Below, piece after piece: positions 1-7,764 of a DNA stretch of 64,000 nt. Position numbers and translations under genes: made by a program. This DNA is from Laspinema olomoucense D3b (lineage in GTDB: Bacteria; Cyanobacteriota; Cyanobacteriia; Cyanobacteriales; Laspinemataceae): assembly GCF_025370785.1 (NCBI RefSeq), contig NZ_JAMXFA010000015.1:1-64000 (forward strand), in the 5' to 3' direction. Below the pieces are notes generated by a model. That model saw only the letters and a list, made by a program, of their open reading frames with translations. It was not told the origin of the DNA and searched no databases. How positions within the stretch are numbered: the stretch's first letter is position 1; each line of letters begins with the position of its first letter.

Positions 1-236
1 CGTTGTTACGCTTGGCTGTTGCCCTCGACCGCCGCCAAGTTGGGGCGATCGCCCAGCTCGGTTGCCGCTATTTCCCCACCACCAAACAACTACATTTAAT
101 CCTCCATCCTAATCAACCCGATGACCCCTGCGTGTTAGAACTCTGGAGTCTGGACCAGAAAAAAGCCGTATTTGAAGAGGAATATGACATTCAAGTAATC
201 CCCAAACTAGAAACGGTTCCAGTTTCCCTGCGCTAA
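1..236 (+). CDS. ppx: Exopolyphosphatase (Ppx/GppA family), C-terminal end, cut by window start
   Basis: The reading frame is open from the first bases and stops at 234-236, leaving about 77 C-terminal residues. The segment LLRLAVALDRR followed by alternating strands rich in L and E is the usual start of the last subdomain of Ppx/GppA phosphatases, which hydrolyse polyphosphate or pppGpp in the cytoplasm. The catalytic ASKHA-type domain lies upstream of the window, so activity cannot be judged. The next gene starts about 50 bases downstream on the same strand and may be co-transcribed. Assignment rests on this C-terminal pattern only. Confidence 0.6.
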   Translation, partial: LLRLAVALDRRQVGAIAQLGCRYFPTTKQLHLILHPNQPDDPCVLELWSLDQKKAVFEEEYDIQVIPKLETVPVSLR

Positions 237-286
237 GAGTTTTCGTTGTTCATTTTGCTAACCCTTTAGTCCGGTTTTTGCAAGCC

Positions 287-1501
287 ATGAATCTCTCTTT
301 TTTACCCCGATATCTTCACAGCTTCAATCGTTACAAATGGCTAGTTTTAGCGCTCATTACTGCCGGATTGGGCATCGGGGGCGTCATGGCTTTGCAGATA
401 GAACCCGTTCCCAAATATATCGCCACGGGTTCTTTACGGGGGAATGAACTGACGGATTCTGTATCGGAAACCACCCGGCAAATTATTAATCAAGGGCAGC
501 AATTTTCTCAGCCGGAAGAGTTGGTCGGGTTGCTGTTAGCGGATAATGTAATTCAAGCGGTGGCTAATAATGTGAATCTGTCTCCGGTGGAAGTTCGCGA
601 TCGCCTGTTATTGAAACTCCCCAGTCCCGAAACCTCCGGGTCTCTCCTGGTGATGTATCAAGATAATAACTCTGAGCGTGCCCTCCAAACTGCATCGGGA
701 CTGATGGAGGCAATGGTCCAACAGAGTCAACTGATTAATACTGCCCGCTTAAAGGGAGTGGTGGAACAGCTCAATCTACGCCTCGCCCAAGCGCGTCAAG
801 AACTCCAAGGAGCCCAACAAAATTTGGAGCAGTATTATGGAGTGGATGAGGCAAAGCGATCGCAACTGCAACAACAGGTGACCCTCAAACAAGAACGACT
901 GACTCAAATCCAAACTGCCGTGACTGAAGCGACAACGGCGCAAGGGGAAATGATCAGCAGTTTGAGGATTGCCGAATCCCCCCAAGTTGCCGAAACAAAA
1001 GCCAATCAACGGTTTATTACCACCTTAGCCCTCGGTGCGATCGCGGGATTATGCCTCAGTGCTCTGGTGATTTTAGTCTTAGCTTTAGTCACGAACCCAC
1101 TCCATTACAAAGCCTTTCGCCGTCAGTTATTAGCCGCCTATAAAGGACGATGCCCCATTACCGGCTGTGATGTAGAAGCGGCCCTGGAAGTGGTTCGTCT
1201 CGATCCCAATCGCCTAACCCGTTCTAGTGATATCTGGAATGGCTTAATTTTACGGGCGGATATTCAACGGTTATTCGCCGCCAAGCAAATTGCGATCGAA
1301 CCGGGAACGTTACAAGTCCTGCTTTCTCCCGAATTGGGCAAAACCAACTATGCCAAATTAGCAGGACGGCGGCTGAGTGTCCCCGAGGAAGAAGCGGATC
1401 AACCGAACCTAGACGCCCTAGACGCCCATTATCGCCAATGTCCGTGGATCACAGACTTTACTCCAAAACTGGAAGAAACCAACGATTTAAAATCAGTTTA
1501 A
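287..1501 (+). CDS. Wzz-like (polysaccharide co-polymerase) membrane protein with degenerate HNH_2-like C-terminal domain
   Basis: This 404-residue protein (ATG at 287; a TTG lies 9 bases upstream) has a membrane helix near residues 15-37, a periplasmic part with a coiled coil rich in Q and L at about 155-215, and a second helix near 244-270. That is the layout of Wzz/PCP chain-length determinants, which act with Wzy in polysaccharide export. After helix two the cytoplasmic tail (about 277-370) does not look like a BY-kinase. It matches the HNH_2 endonuclease pattern: FRRQLLAAYKGRCPITGCDV, then ALEVVRLDP, then NGLILRADIQRLF, ending in YAKLAGRRL. Both histidines usual in this family (AAHI and ADxH) are replaced (VVRL, ADIQ), so the nuclease fold is probably catalytically dead and perhaps a binding module. 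Domain calls are from pattern recognition; the combined function is unknown. Confidence 0.65.
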   Translation: MNLSFLPRYLHSFNRYKWLVLALITAGLGIGGVMALQIEPVPKYIATGSLRGNELTDSVSETTRQIINQGQQFSQPEELVGLLLADNVIQAVANNVNLSPVEVRDRLLLKLPSPETSGSLLVMYQDNNSERALQTASGLMEAMVQQSQLINTARLKGVVEQLNLRLAQARQELQGAQQNLEQYYGVDEAKRSQLQQQVTLKQERLTQIQTAVTEATTAQGEMISSLRIAESPQVAETKANQRFITTLALGAIAGLCLSALVILVLALVTNPLHYKAFRRQLLAAYKGRCPITGCDVEAALEVVRLDPNRLTRSSDIWNGLILRADIQRLFAAKQIAIEPGTLQVLLSPELGKTNYAKLAGRRLSVPEEEADQPNLDALDAHYRQCPWITDFTPKLEETNDLKSV

Positions 1502-1917
1502 ATTCTGGGGAATCTTCTCCGTAATCCCACGGATAAAATCCAGACTTTGCCCATTCTCAACTCTTTAATTTTGTCCAGTTCATGTCAAACCTTTTTATAA
1601 AGAAAAAGTTAAACACTGGCAAAACTTCATCAAAACTTCATACAGTTTGGGAACTCTTTAAAAATAAAATGCCTAATGACACCCAGGCCCGAAAAAAAGT
1701 TCAACCTTTTTAAAATTAGGGGTTGTAAAGGGGGATTGAAGGCAAAAATTAAAGGGGTAAAATTTCTGCAAACCTTTTGTATTCCGGTTTTCTGGAGTTG
1801 CAGCTTAGACTATTCTCAACCCCCTACAAAAACAATTTATTTTTTCTATCTTTCTTGTCCAGATAGAGCTTAAGGAATGCGTATTAGGGAATATCAGTTA
1901 TCCTAGGCAGTTCCTTT
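1502..1917 (+). other. Intergenic, AT-rich, with a tandem 11-bp direct repeat
   Basis: I see no convincing gene here. At 1621-1642 an 11-base unit, AAAACTTCATC, is repeated directly in tandem, spaced one helical turn, as in binding sites of dimeric response regulators. Whether it controls anything is unknown. A 65-codon open frame at 1676-1873 has no recognisable features. Confidence 0.4.
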
Positions 1918-2274
1918 ATGCGCCTCTCTACTATTCTGGTTCTCTCTACCCTCTTATTTGCTAATCTTGCTCCTAGTGCGAAGTCTTACCCCGTAGACCC
2001 TGGGGCTACCTCCAGTGAGGGCTTCTTTTCTCATGCTTCGTTAGGACGCTTCACCTTACCCTCAGAAAACAACCAGATTAACCCTTGCGAGACTCAGGAT
2101 AGCAAACCGGGTTGCAGCCGCCGGGACTTCCGCGCTTCTGGAGGAGAACAGTCCCCCAGTGATAGCATCCTGCTGGCGCAAAAGCTCACCAATTCTACCA
2201 AAGCTGAACCTAACTGTCCCATGATGAAAACTCATCAGCAAGTTGGACGCGGTAGTGGGCGATGCGAACCCTAA
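1918..2274 (+). CDS. Small secreted protein, unknown function
   Basis: This 118-residue reading frame begins with a good signal peptide: short basic start (MRLST), a hydrophobic stretch to about residue 20 and a small-residue cleavage area (APSAKS-Y). The mature part is polar, rich in S, G and N, and contains four cysteines (two in the CETQDSKPGC segment), which suggests an exported, disulfide-bonded small protein. No family is recognised. It is isolated between two non-coding stretches and followed by a strong hairpin at 2361-2398, which supports it being transcribed. It could still be a chance frame; codon use is not decisive. Confidence 0.45.
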   Translation: MRLSTILVLSTLLFANLAPSAKSYPVDPGATSSEGFFSHASLGRFTLPSENNQINPCETQDSKPGCSRRDFRASGGEQSPSDSILLAQKLTNSTKAEPNCPMMKTHQQVGRGSGRCEP

Positions 2275-2360
2275 GTCACGAACAAACTTTTTCCTCAGCG
2301 CTAACATTCCTATCTAGTAGTCTTTTCCTCCTTGAGATAGCGATGTTTTATTCCTCCAAT

Positions 2361-2398
2361 CAAAAGCCGGTAGCACTCAACGTGACTACCGGCTTTTG
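2361..2398. terminator. Perfect 13-bp hairpin, likely bidirectional terminator
   Basis: CAAAAGCCGGTAG (2361-2373) pairs perfectly with CTACCGGCTTTTG (2386-2398) around a 12-base loop. The stem ends in A- and T-runs on both sides. It lies between the + strand secreted protein and the - strand membrane protein, so it fits termination of both convergent genes. Confidence 0.75.
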
Positions 2399-2430
2399 AT
2401 TTGGGGGATGAGGAAGACCGCCATCGGGAT

Positions 2431-2462
2431 GGGGGAGATAGGGGAGATGGGGGGAAATGGGG
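2431..2462 (+). repeat. G-rich repeat, potential G-quadruplex (copy 1)
   Basis: Runs of four to six G separated by AGAT-type spacers. Related tracts occur at 32827-32897 and 34811-34870. Four or more G-runs with short loops satisfy the usual G-quadruplex pattern. Confidence 0.6.
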
Positions 2463-2465
2463 CCT

Positions 2466-2762
2466 TTATTCGGGTCCCCGGAGGTTTTGATAGCGGGATA
2501 AGGCATAGGCATCAAATAAGACTCCGACTACGCTACAGGTGAGTCCAATGACGACGGCCCCTTGGAGGGGATGACCACTGCCAAAGGTGGATAAAAATTG
2601 TAACAACTGCTTAACAGCGGATTCACCGAGGTTTTTCAGTCCGGGAAGGTGGGCGATCGCCTCGGCAATGACTAATCCACCGGCCAAGATTAGCGTCGGG
2701 ACGGCAAAACTCAGTAAACTGCTTAATAATAGCGATCGCAGAAAATGAGGAAAACTATTCAT
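2466..2762 (-). CDS. Small membrane protein, unknown function
   Basis: The chosen start (MNSFPHFLRS) gives a 98-residue protein with an N-terminal hydrophobic segment (about 10-32), an amphipathic middle and a second hydrophobic helix near 67-88 (GAVVIGLTCSVVGVLF). An upstream ATG at 2864 would add 34 polar residues; neither start has a clear ribosome binding site. The gene is divergent from the mlaE permease gene, about 190 bases away. No family is recognised. It looks real because of the two coherent membrane helices and its position. Confidence 0.5.
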   Translation of the reverse strand: MNSFPHFLRSLLLSSLLSFAVPTLILAGGLVIAEAIAHLPGLKNLGESAVKQLLQFLSTFGSGHPLQGAVVIGLTCSVVGVLFDAYALSRYQNLRGPE

Positions 2763-2948
2763 AAAATCAAAAAGGGATACTGATAAACTGTCTCTTTCGC
2801 CTGAATCTGAAACGCTTTGATTTATAAGATAGGCCCGATCGCAGCCCTCAAACAGTTCTGTCATAAATATTAAATTTTGATTAAAAAAGTTGTTTAAAAT
2901 TTGTAAACAACTCTGCCCTCACCTGTCGTCACCCCCCTCAACACTCCT

Positions 2949-3737
2949 TTGACTCAAACCAAGTCAACCTCCAACTTAAGCCAGTGGTTCCAGCGTTTGC
3001 TGGCCGCAGTCGTCCTTGCCGGACAGGTGATCTTTCACCTCGTTTCCGGCAAAATCCACCGACGTAACACCATCGAACAGATGGCCCTCGTCGGACCTGA
3101 TTCCCTGTTTATCGCCCTCCTCACCGCCAGCTTTGTCGGCATGGTGTTTACCATCCAGGTAGCGCGGGAGTTTCTCAACTTTGGGGCGGGAAGCGCCGTG
3201 GGTGGGGTGCTGGCGATCGCCTTGGCGCGGGAACTCGCCCCGGTTTTGACGGCGATCGTTCTCGCTGGACGAGTCGGTTCCGCTTTTGCCGCAGAAATCG
3301 GCACCATGCAAGTCACCGAACAAATCGACGCCCTCTATATTCTCAAAACCGACCCCATCGATTACCTCGTCATTCCCCGAGTCCTTGCCTGTTGTCTCAT
3401 GCTACCCGTGTTGACCCTCCTCTCCTTTGCCACAGGAATGATCGCGGGAATGTTCATCGCTACCAATTTCTACCCCATTTCCCAAACCGTCTTTCTCGAT
3501 TCCGTCCGCACCTTAGTGGAAACCTGGGATTTAATCGCCGCCTTAATTAAAGCCTTGTGCTTTGGTGGGTTAATTGGCATCATTGGCTGTAGCTGGGGCT
3601 TGACCACCACCGGAGGGGCCAAAGGAGTGGGACAATCTACCACCACGGCAGTCGTCACCTCTCTACTGGCCATCTTCACCTTCAACTTCTTTCTCTCCTG
3701 GCTGATGTTTCGCGGCATGGGTAGTGGTGTCTTCTAA
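2949..3737 (+). CDS. mlaE: MlaE/YrbE-family ABC transporter permease (lipid transport)
   Basis: This 262-residue integral membrane protein begins at a TTG codon. Family signatures include VGPDSLFIALLTASFVGMVF, the ARELAPVLTAIVLAGRVGSA segment and the IGTMQVTEQIDAL stretch, followed by three to four hydrophobic helices and the terminal LFxFNFFLSW-type helix. MlaE permeases pair with an ABC ATPase and an MCE substrate-binding protein to move phospholipids between envelope membranes; plant TGD1 and Synechocystis Slr1045 are relatives. The partners are not in the window. It is followed by DUF3119, DUF3086 and plsY genes on the same strand, a lipid-linked neighbourhood seen in other cyanobacteria. 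Confidence 0.9.
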   Translation: MTQTKSTSNLSQWFQRLLAAVVLAGQVIFHLVSGKIHRRNTIEQMALVGPDSLFIALLTASFVGMVFTIQVAREFLNFGAGSAVGGVLAIALARELAPVLTAIVLAGRVGSAFAAEIGTMQVTEQIDALYILKTDPIDYLVIPRVLACCLMLPVLTLLSFATGMIAGMFIATNFYPISQTVFLDSVRTLVETWDLIAALIKALCFGGLIGIIGCSWGLTTTGGAKGVGQSTTTAVVTSLLAIFTFNFFLSWLMFRGMGSGVF

Positions 3738-3814
3738 CCGGATTCCATGACTGAGCCTTTAAAATAGAAACATTCAATTCTCTATCAGCCTCGATCGCAA
3801 TACAAGGTACTGTT

Positions 3815-4216
3815 GTGACCACACCAACTTCCACCTCAAGCTCAACTTCCACCTCAACCTCAACCCAAGAACTGGCTCCCAGTTACGTCCTGCCTTGGGC
3901 CTTTATCATCGGCAGTATTCCGCTGTTGGCTGTGCAACCTTTGGCGAGTTTACCGATAGCCGCCTTCGGGTTATTTTTAATGATCCAAGCGGCAACTATT
4001 CGCCTGCAATTTACCCCGAAAGCCTTAGATGTTTATCGCTCGGGAAACTTGATTCGCTCCTTTCCTTACGCAGAATGGATCAATTGGCGAATTTTCTGGC
4101 CGGGAGTTCCAATTTTGTTTTACTTTAAGGAAGTGAAAAGCATCCATTTTCTCCCAGTTTTGTTCGATCCCAAACAACTGCAAACCTGTTTGGAAGAACG
4201 CTGTCCCCGGATTTAA
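3815..4216 (+). CDS. DUF3119 family membrane-associated protein
   Basis: The 133-residue protein starts at GTG and opens with an unusual low-complexity Ser/Thr tract (TSTSSSTSTSTST) encoded by ACTTCCACCTCA-type repeats. Residues 24-60 form a hydrophobic hairpin, followed by a beta-rich domain with FTPKALDVYRSGNLIRSFPY and a WPGVPILFYFKE motif, resembling a PH-like fold. This matches the cyanobacterial DUF3119 family commonly located after the MlaE permease gene. Function is unknown; the context suggests envelope lipid homeostasis. Confidence 0.75.
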   Translation: MTTPTSTSSSTSTSTSTQELAPSYVLPWAFIIGSIPLLAVQPLASLPIAAFGLFLMIQAATIRLQFTPKALDVYRSGNLIRSFPYAEWINWRIFWPGVPILFYFKEVKSIHFLPVLFDPKQLQTCLEERCPRI

Positions 4217-4393
4217 GGCCGATCGCCATCGTTGTGCCACCGCTTCTTTTACCCCTTTGAAAACCTACCTTATCCCCAAGCTGGGGCTAGAGGTGCGATC
4301 GGGCCCTTGAATGATTCATTTACACCAGGCATCCCCACCTTACTACCTCCCTGATCGGCTCTGGGTCACCTCTAAAGTTTAAAATATTTGGCC

Positions 4394-5749
4394 ATGAATG
4401 CAGACGAAACACACAATCCAGAACCCTTAGAAACTCAGGACCAATCCAACTCCCCAGAGCCGTTTGAGGCTTCCTCCTCTGAATCGCTCTCAGCGGATTC
4501 CACTGAGGGGATAAATCTCTCGGAAGACCTCTGGAAAGAGTCGGAACCCTCTATTCCCGATGAAGCAGTATCGCCTCTACCGGAGTTGACCCTAAAAGAG
4601 GCGGAGTCCCCGACAACCTGGGAACCACAAGCTGAACTCCCAGTGGAACCCTCAGAACAACCGGCACAGGAACAACCGCCTGAAGAACTCACCGCTGAAG
4701 AACTCACCGCTGAAGAACTCCAGGCTGAAGAACTTGTAATTCCCTCGTTGGCGATTGAGGATGAAGCGGCATCTTTGGGGCGACGGGTGGCGCAATTACA
4801 GGAGCAAGAACGCGAACTCAAAGCCTCTATTCTGCAATTGCAAGCGAATCGTGCCGAACTGTTGCAAGAACAGACAGAAACTCAAGCGGCGATCGGTCGC
4901 CTGGTCCAAGATGCCTTAACCGAACTGGAACAGCGCAAGCACAATTTACAAATCTCCGTCGAACAACTCGAACGCCGTCAAGAACGCATCCGCACGGAAA
5001 TGCGGACCACCTTTGCTGGGGTGTCCCAAGACCTCGCCATTCGGGTTCAGGGCTTTAAAGACTATCTTTCCGGCAGTTTGCAGGATTTGGTCAATTCGGT
5101 GGAACAACTGGAGTTAACCCCTCCGGAACCGGAACCGGCGAAGATGGCTCCTAAAGCAGCACCAAAAGGCGGCGATCGCACTGGCGATCGCACGGGCGCA
5201 CCCACTCCCACCTTTGCCGAACAGCCGTTTCAAGACCGCGCCAAACAGATTCGGCGGTTGTTGGATAAATATCGCACCATGCCGGACTATTATGGTCCTC
5301 CGTGGCAAGTCCGGCGCACCTTTGAACCCGTACACGCTGAACGGCTTTCCAACTGGTTTTTTACCCAAGGTGCAAGAGGCGCAGTCCGGACCTTGGGGAG
5401 TCGCTTGCAAAATATTCTGGTAGCGTCGGCAGCGATTTCGGTCCTGAAGAGTCTCTATGGCGATCGCCTCCGCACCCTGGTCCTCGCCAACTCTCCCGAA
5501 CGTCTCGGCGAATGGCGCAGGGGTTTACAGGACTGTCTTGGCATTTCCCGGATTGATTTTGGTCCCGAAGGCGGCGTGGTGCTATTTGAGGCTCCCGAAG
5601 CCCTCTCCCAAAAAGCGGACCGCTTGCTCAAACAGAAGCAAGTTCCGCTGATTTTGATTGATGAAACGGAAAACCAAATCAACCTTGGACTACTCCAATT
5701 TCCTCTCTGGTTAGCATTTGCTGCTGACCCGGAACTCCCTACCCTTTAA
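4394..5749 (+). CDS. DUF3086 domain protein with acidic N-terminus and coiled coil
   Basis: This is a 451-residue protein, with ATG at 4394 chosen over an upstream in-frame TTG. The first 115 residues are acidic, Ser/Pro/Glu-rich and disordered, with an EELTAEELTAEELQAEEL repeat. Residues about 125-235 are a long coiled coil (LQEQERELKASILQLQANR onward). The C-terminal third from FQDRAKQIRRLLDKYR holds the conserved DUF3086 region with YYGPPWQVRRTFEPVH and LILIDETENQINLGLLQFPL. No catalytic motif is evident. It lies in the same-strand run mlaE-DUF3119-DUF3086-plsY and may act as a cytoplasmic scaffold; that role is inference. Confidence 0.75.
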   Translation: MNADETHNPEPLETQDQSNSPEPFEASSSESLSADSTEGINLSEDLWKESEPSIPDEAVSPLPELTLKEAESPTTWEPQAELPVEPSEQPAQEQPPEELTAEELTAEELQAEELVIPSLAIEDEAASLGRRVAQLQEQERELKASILQLQANRAELLQEQTETQAAIGRLVQDALTELEQRKHNLQISVEQLERRQERIRTEMRTTFAGVSQDLAIRVQGFKDYLSGSLQDLVNSVEQLELTPPEPEPAKMAPKAAPKGGDRTGDRTGAPTPTFAEQPFQDRAKQIRRLLDKYRTMPDYYGPPWQVRRTFEPVHAERLSNWFFTQGARGAVRTLGSRLQNILVASAAISVLKSLYGDRLRTLVLANSPERLGEWRRGLQDCLGISRIDFGPEGGVVLFEAPEALSQKADRLLKQKQVPLILIDETENQINLGLLQFPLWLAFAADPELPTL

Positions 5750-5761
5750 CCCTTTGGGTCT

Positions 5762-5783
5762 TTGGTCCTTACCTAAGGACCAA
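5762..5783. promoter_or_regulatory. Perfect 9-bp inverted repeat between DUF3086 and plsY
   Basis: TTGGTCCTT and AAGGACCAA flank ACCT. There is no following T-run, so it is more likely a transcript-processing hairpin or protein-binding site than a terminator. Confidence 0.4.
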
Positions 5784-5828
5784 CCCCAAACTTGACTCTA
5801 AATTGCTTAAAACTGAGGATAAACGTTT

Positions 5829-6512
5829 ATGAGTTTGTGGCTACTTTTAAATGGGTTGTTGTTAATCGCTGCCTACTTATTTGGTTCATTCCCTACAGGT
5901 TATATTGTGGCTCGACAGTTGAAGGGAATTGATATTCGGCAAGAAGGGTCGGGTTCCACGGGGGCGACTAATGTCCTGAGAACTGTGGGGAAAGGACCTG
6001 CTTTGGTGGTGTTTCTGGTGGATATTTTAAAAGGTATAGCAGCGATCGTTTTGGTCCGTTTTGCTTACGCTTTGCCACAGTTCCAGGAACTTGCTGCAAA
6101 TATCGGACCCGCTGCCAGTTGGTTGTCTTGGATGGTCATCCTCGCTGGATTAGGTGCACTACTCGGTCATACCAAATCAGTCTGGATTAATTTTAAAGGT
6201 GGAAAGGCGGTTGCCACCAGTTTGGGGGTGCTATTTGCCCTCAATTGGCCGATCGCCCTCGCCGGGTTTGGAGTCTTTGGAATTGTCCTCGCCTTTACCC
6301 GCATTGTTTCCCTCAGTTCGATGTTAGCCGCCCTTGCCCTACCGGGGATCATGTTTGTAATGCATCAACCCCTGTCCTATCAAATTTTTATGTTAGCCGC
6401 TTCGATGTATGTCATCTGGCTACACCGCAGCAATATCAATCGCCTGCTTTCTGGCACTGAACCCCGCATCGGCCAAAAGTTACCCCAACCCTCGGAAAGT
6501 ATTCCCTCTTAG
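5829..6512 (+). CDS. plsY: Glycerol-3-phosphate acyltransferase PlsY
   Basis: PlsY transfers an acyl group from acyl-phosphate to glycerol-3-phosphate at the membrane, the first step of phosphatidic acid synthesis. The 227-residue protein has several membrane helices and the three family motifs: GSFPTGYIVAR near residue 19, GSGSTGATNVLRTVGK near 42, and GHTKSVWINFKGGKAVAT near 115. Length is normal. It closes the lipid-linked block that starts with the MlaE permease, about 80 bases after the DUF3086 gene. Confidence 0.93.
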   Translation: MSLWLLLNGLLLIAAYLFGSFPTGYIVARQLKGIDIRQEGSGSTGATNVLRTVGKGPALVVFLVDILKGIAAIVLVRFAYALPQFQELAANIGPAASWLSWMVILAGLGALLGHTKSVWINFKGGKAVATSLGVLFALNWPIALAGFGVFGIVLAFTRIVSLSSMLAALALPGIMFVMHQPLSYQIFMLAASMYVIWLHRSNINRLLSGTEPRIGQKLPQPSESIPS

Positions 6513-6670
6513 GATGTGGATACAGTAGCCAGAAAATTACGGGATTTGGTTACATAAATGCGGGTAATTGGCAACAAATTCATCTTGTAAAATCCGGTTT
6601 CTTGTCCTATTTATCTAATCCTGTACCGACATCCTAGTCCGTCGGTACAGTCTTCCATCGTCGCCCTAAG

Positions 6671-7381
6671 TTAAGAATCGGGTCTCTCAAAGTAGCTTTT
6701 GATGATTTCTTGTAACAACTCCTCGGGAACCACTCTTTTTTTTAGGGCAGCATCTTTAATCCTTTTGATATCGGAGCCTTGCATTTTAATGGGTGAAAAC
6801 TGTTCAGGAAATGCCCAAGGGCAAGTCTGGCATTCTAGTTGACAGCCTCGGCAAGCGGTACTCTTAAAATTATTGCACTCTTTGCATAAGGGTTGCCAAT
6901 TTTCCTCCTGGTTGCCACCCCCTCTCAGGCGCGGAATTTTATGGTCCTGGTCGAGCCTAACCAAGGGTTTACCTCTACCACAAACTGCACAAGAATGAGA
7001 ATATTTATTCAATATTTCTTTCCAAAGAATGTCTCCGAGCTTAATTCTTTGGATCCGCTTAGGATTTATTTCTAAACTAACAAGCTGATATCGGGTGTAA
7101 ACTCCATTTCCCTGCTTTTCTATGCCAATGATTCCTTCTTCTCCCTGCAATTCTCGGATTCGTCGAGAGACATCTTTATAAGGTTCGCTGCTCTCTCTAA
7201 AGCGATCAATGACTTGACGGATCTCGGATAAAAAAACAACGGGACCGGGCAGGGTATGACCTGGAGGCCATAAAGTTTCGAGAATTAATTTATAATAATT
7301 TCTATTGGCTTGGCCTGACGTTACAAAAGAGGCACAAACATTGGCAATCCACTCCTCTCGATTGACTTCACTTTTACTCAT
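6671..7381 (-). CDS. HNH-type restriction endonuclease (predicted)
   Basis: The 236-residue protein carries a zinc-bound HNH motif in its second half: SCAVCGRGK, RLDQDHKIPRLRGGG, then ENWQPLCKECNNFKS, followed by more cysteines (CRGCQLECQTC). The N-terminal 110 residues form a separate, probably DNA-reading part. The gene follows the XRE regulator with an ATGA overlap, and a C5-cytosine methyltransferase is divergent 140 bases away. This arrangement is typical of a type II restriction-modification system, so restriction activity is inferred from context. The recognition sequence cannot be deduced. Confidence 0.75.
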   Translation of the reverse strand: MSKSEVNREEWIANVCASFVTSGQANRNYYKLILETLWPPGHTLPGPVVFLSEIRQVIDRFRESSEPYKDVSRRIRELQGEEGIIGIEKQGNGVYTRYQLVSLEINPKRIQRIKLGDILWKEILNKYSHSCAVCGRGKPLVRLDQDHKIPRLRGGGNQEENWQPLCKECNNFKSTACRGCQLECQTCPWAFPEQFSPIKMQGSDIKRIKDAALKKRVVPEELLQEIIKSYFERPDS

Positions 7382-7626
7382 GAGTGCTGCTCATTTCCTC
7401 GTAAAAGCCATTCTGGAGTAACTTCTAACAAACGGGCGATCGCATCTAGCTCAAAATCTTTGACTCCACGCTTTTGCCGCTCAATTTCAGAAATATCAGA
7501 CTGATCTAAATTAATATTAAAATCTACAGAGAGTGCAGCCGCTAATTCACTTTGATCCCATCCAAGCTTTTCACGCCCTTGTCTAATTCTGGGGCCACTA
7601 ATATTGGCCTTGGTCATTATTTGCAT
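7378..7626 (-). CDS. XRE-family helix-turn-helix regulator, likely R-M controller (C protein)
   Basis: A small (82 residues, or 79 from the second ATG) single-domain HTH protein: GPRIRQGREKLGWDQSELAA, LDQSDISEIERQKRGVKDFE and ARLLEVTPEWLL fit the five-helix lambda-repressor fold. It overlaps the nuclease gene start (ATGA), so both are translated together. Controller proteins of R-M systems delay nuclease expression by binding palindromic operators in their own promoter. A candidate operator, TAGACGATTTTCGTCTA, lies about 50 bases upstream in the divergent intergenic region. Confidence 0.8.
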   Translation of the reverse strand: MQIMTKANISGPRIRQGREKLGWDQSELAAALSVDFNINLDQSDISEIERQKRGVKDFELDAIARLLEVTPEWLLRGNEQHS

Positions 7627-7674
7627 CAGGATAAAACTTCGATTAACACTATATAATGGGTTTAAAATGACCCG

Positions 7675-7691
7675 TAGACGATTTTCGTCTA
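7675..7691. promoter_or_regulatory. Palindromic operator candidate in divergent R-M promoter region
   Basis: TAGACGA-TTT-TCGTCTA is a perfect 7-bp inverted repeat between the regulator and methyltransferase genes. A second imperfect palindrome (TTACCCC...GGGGTTAA) lies at about 7692-7711. Two operator-like sites in a 138-base divergent region fit control by the XRE protein. A TATAAT hexamer is present at 7652-7657. Confidence 0.5.
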
Positions 7692-7764
7692 TTACCCCTA
7701 TCTCTGGGGTTAAGTCATAATTACATCAGACAGGTAGAGCTTAAGGCTAGAGTTCGGTAACATC

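Noticed and set aside
1676-1873. 65-codon + strand frame
   Set aside because: No ribosome site, no recognisable content, AT-rich intergenic DNA.
4435-4821. Ser/Cys-rich - strand frame inside the DUF3086 gene
   Set aside because: Low-complexity antisense of the acidic repeat region; no protein features.
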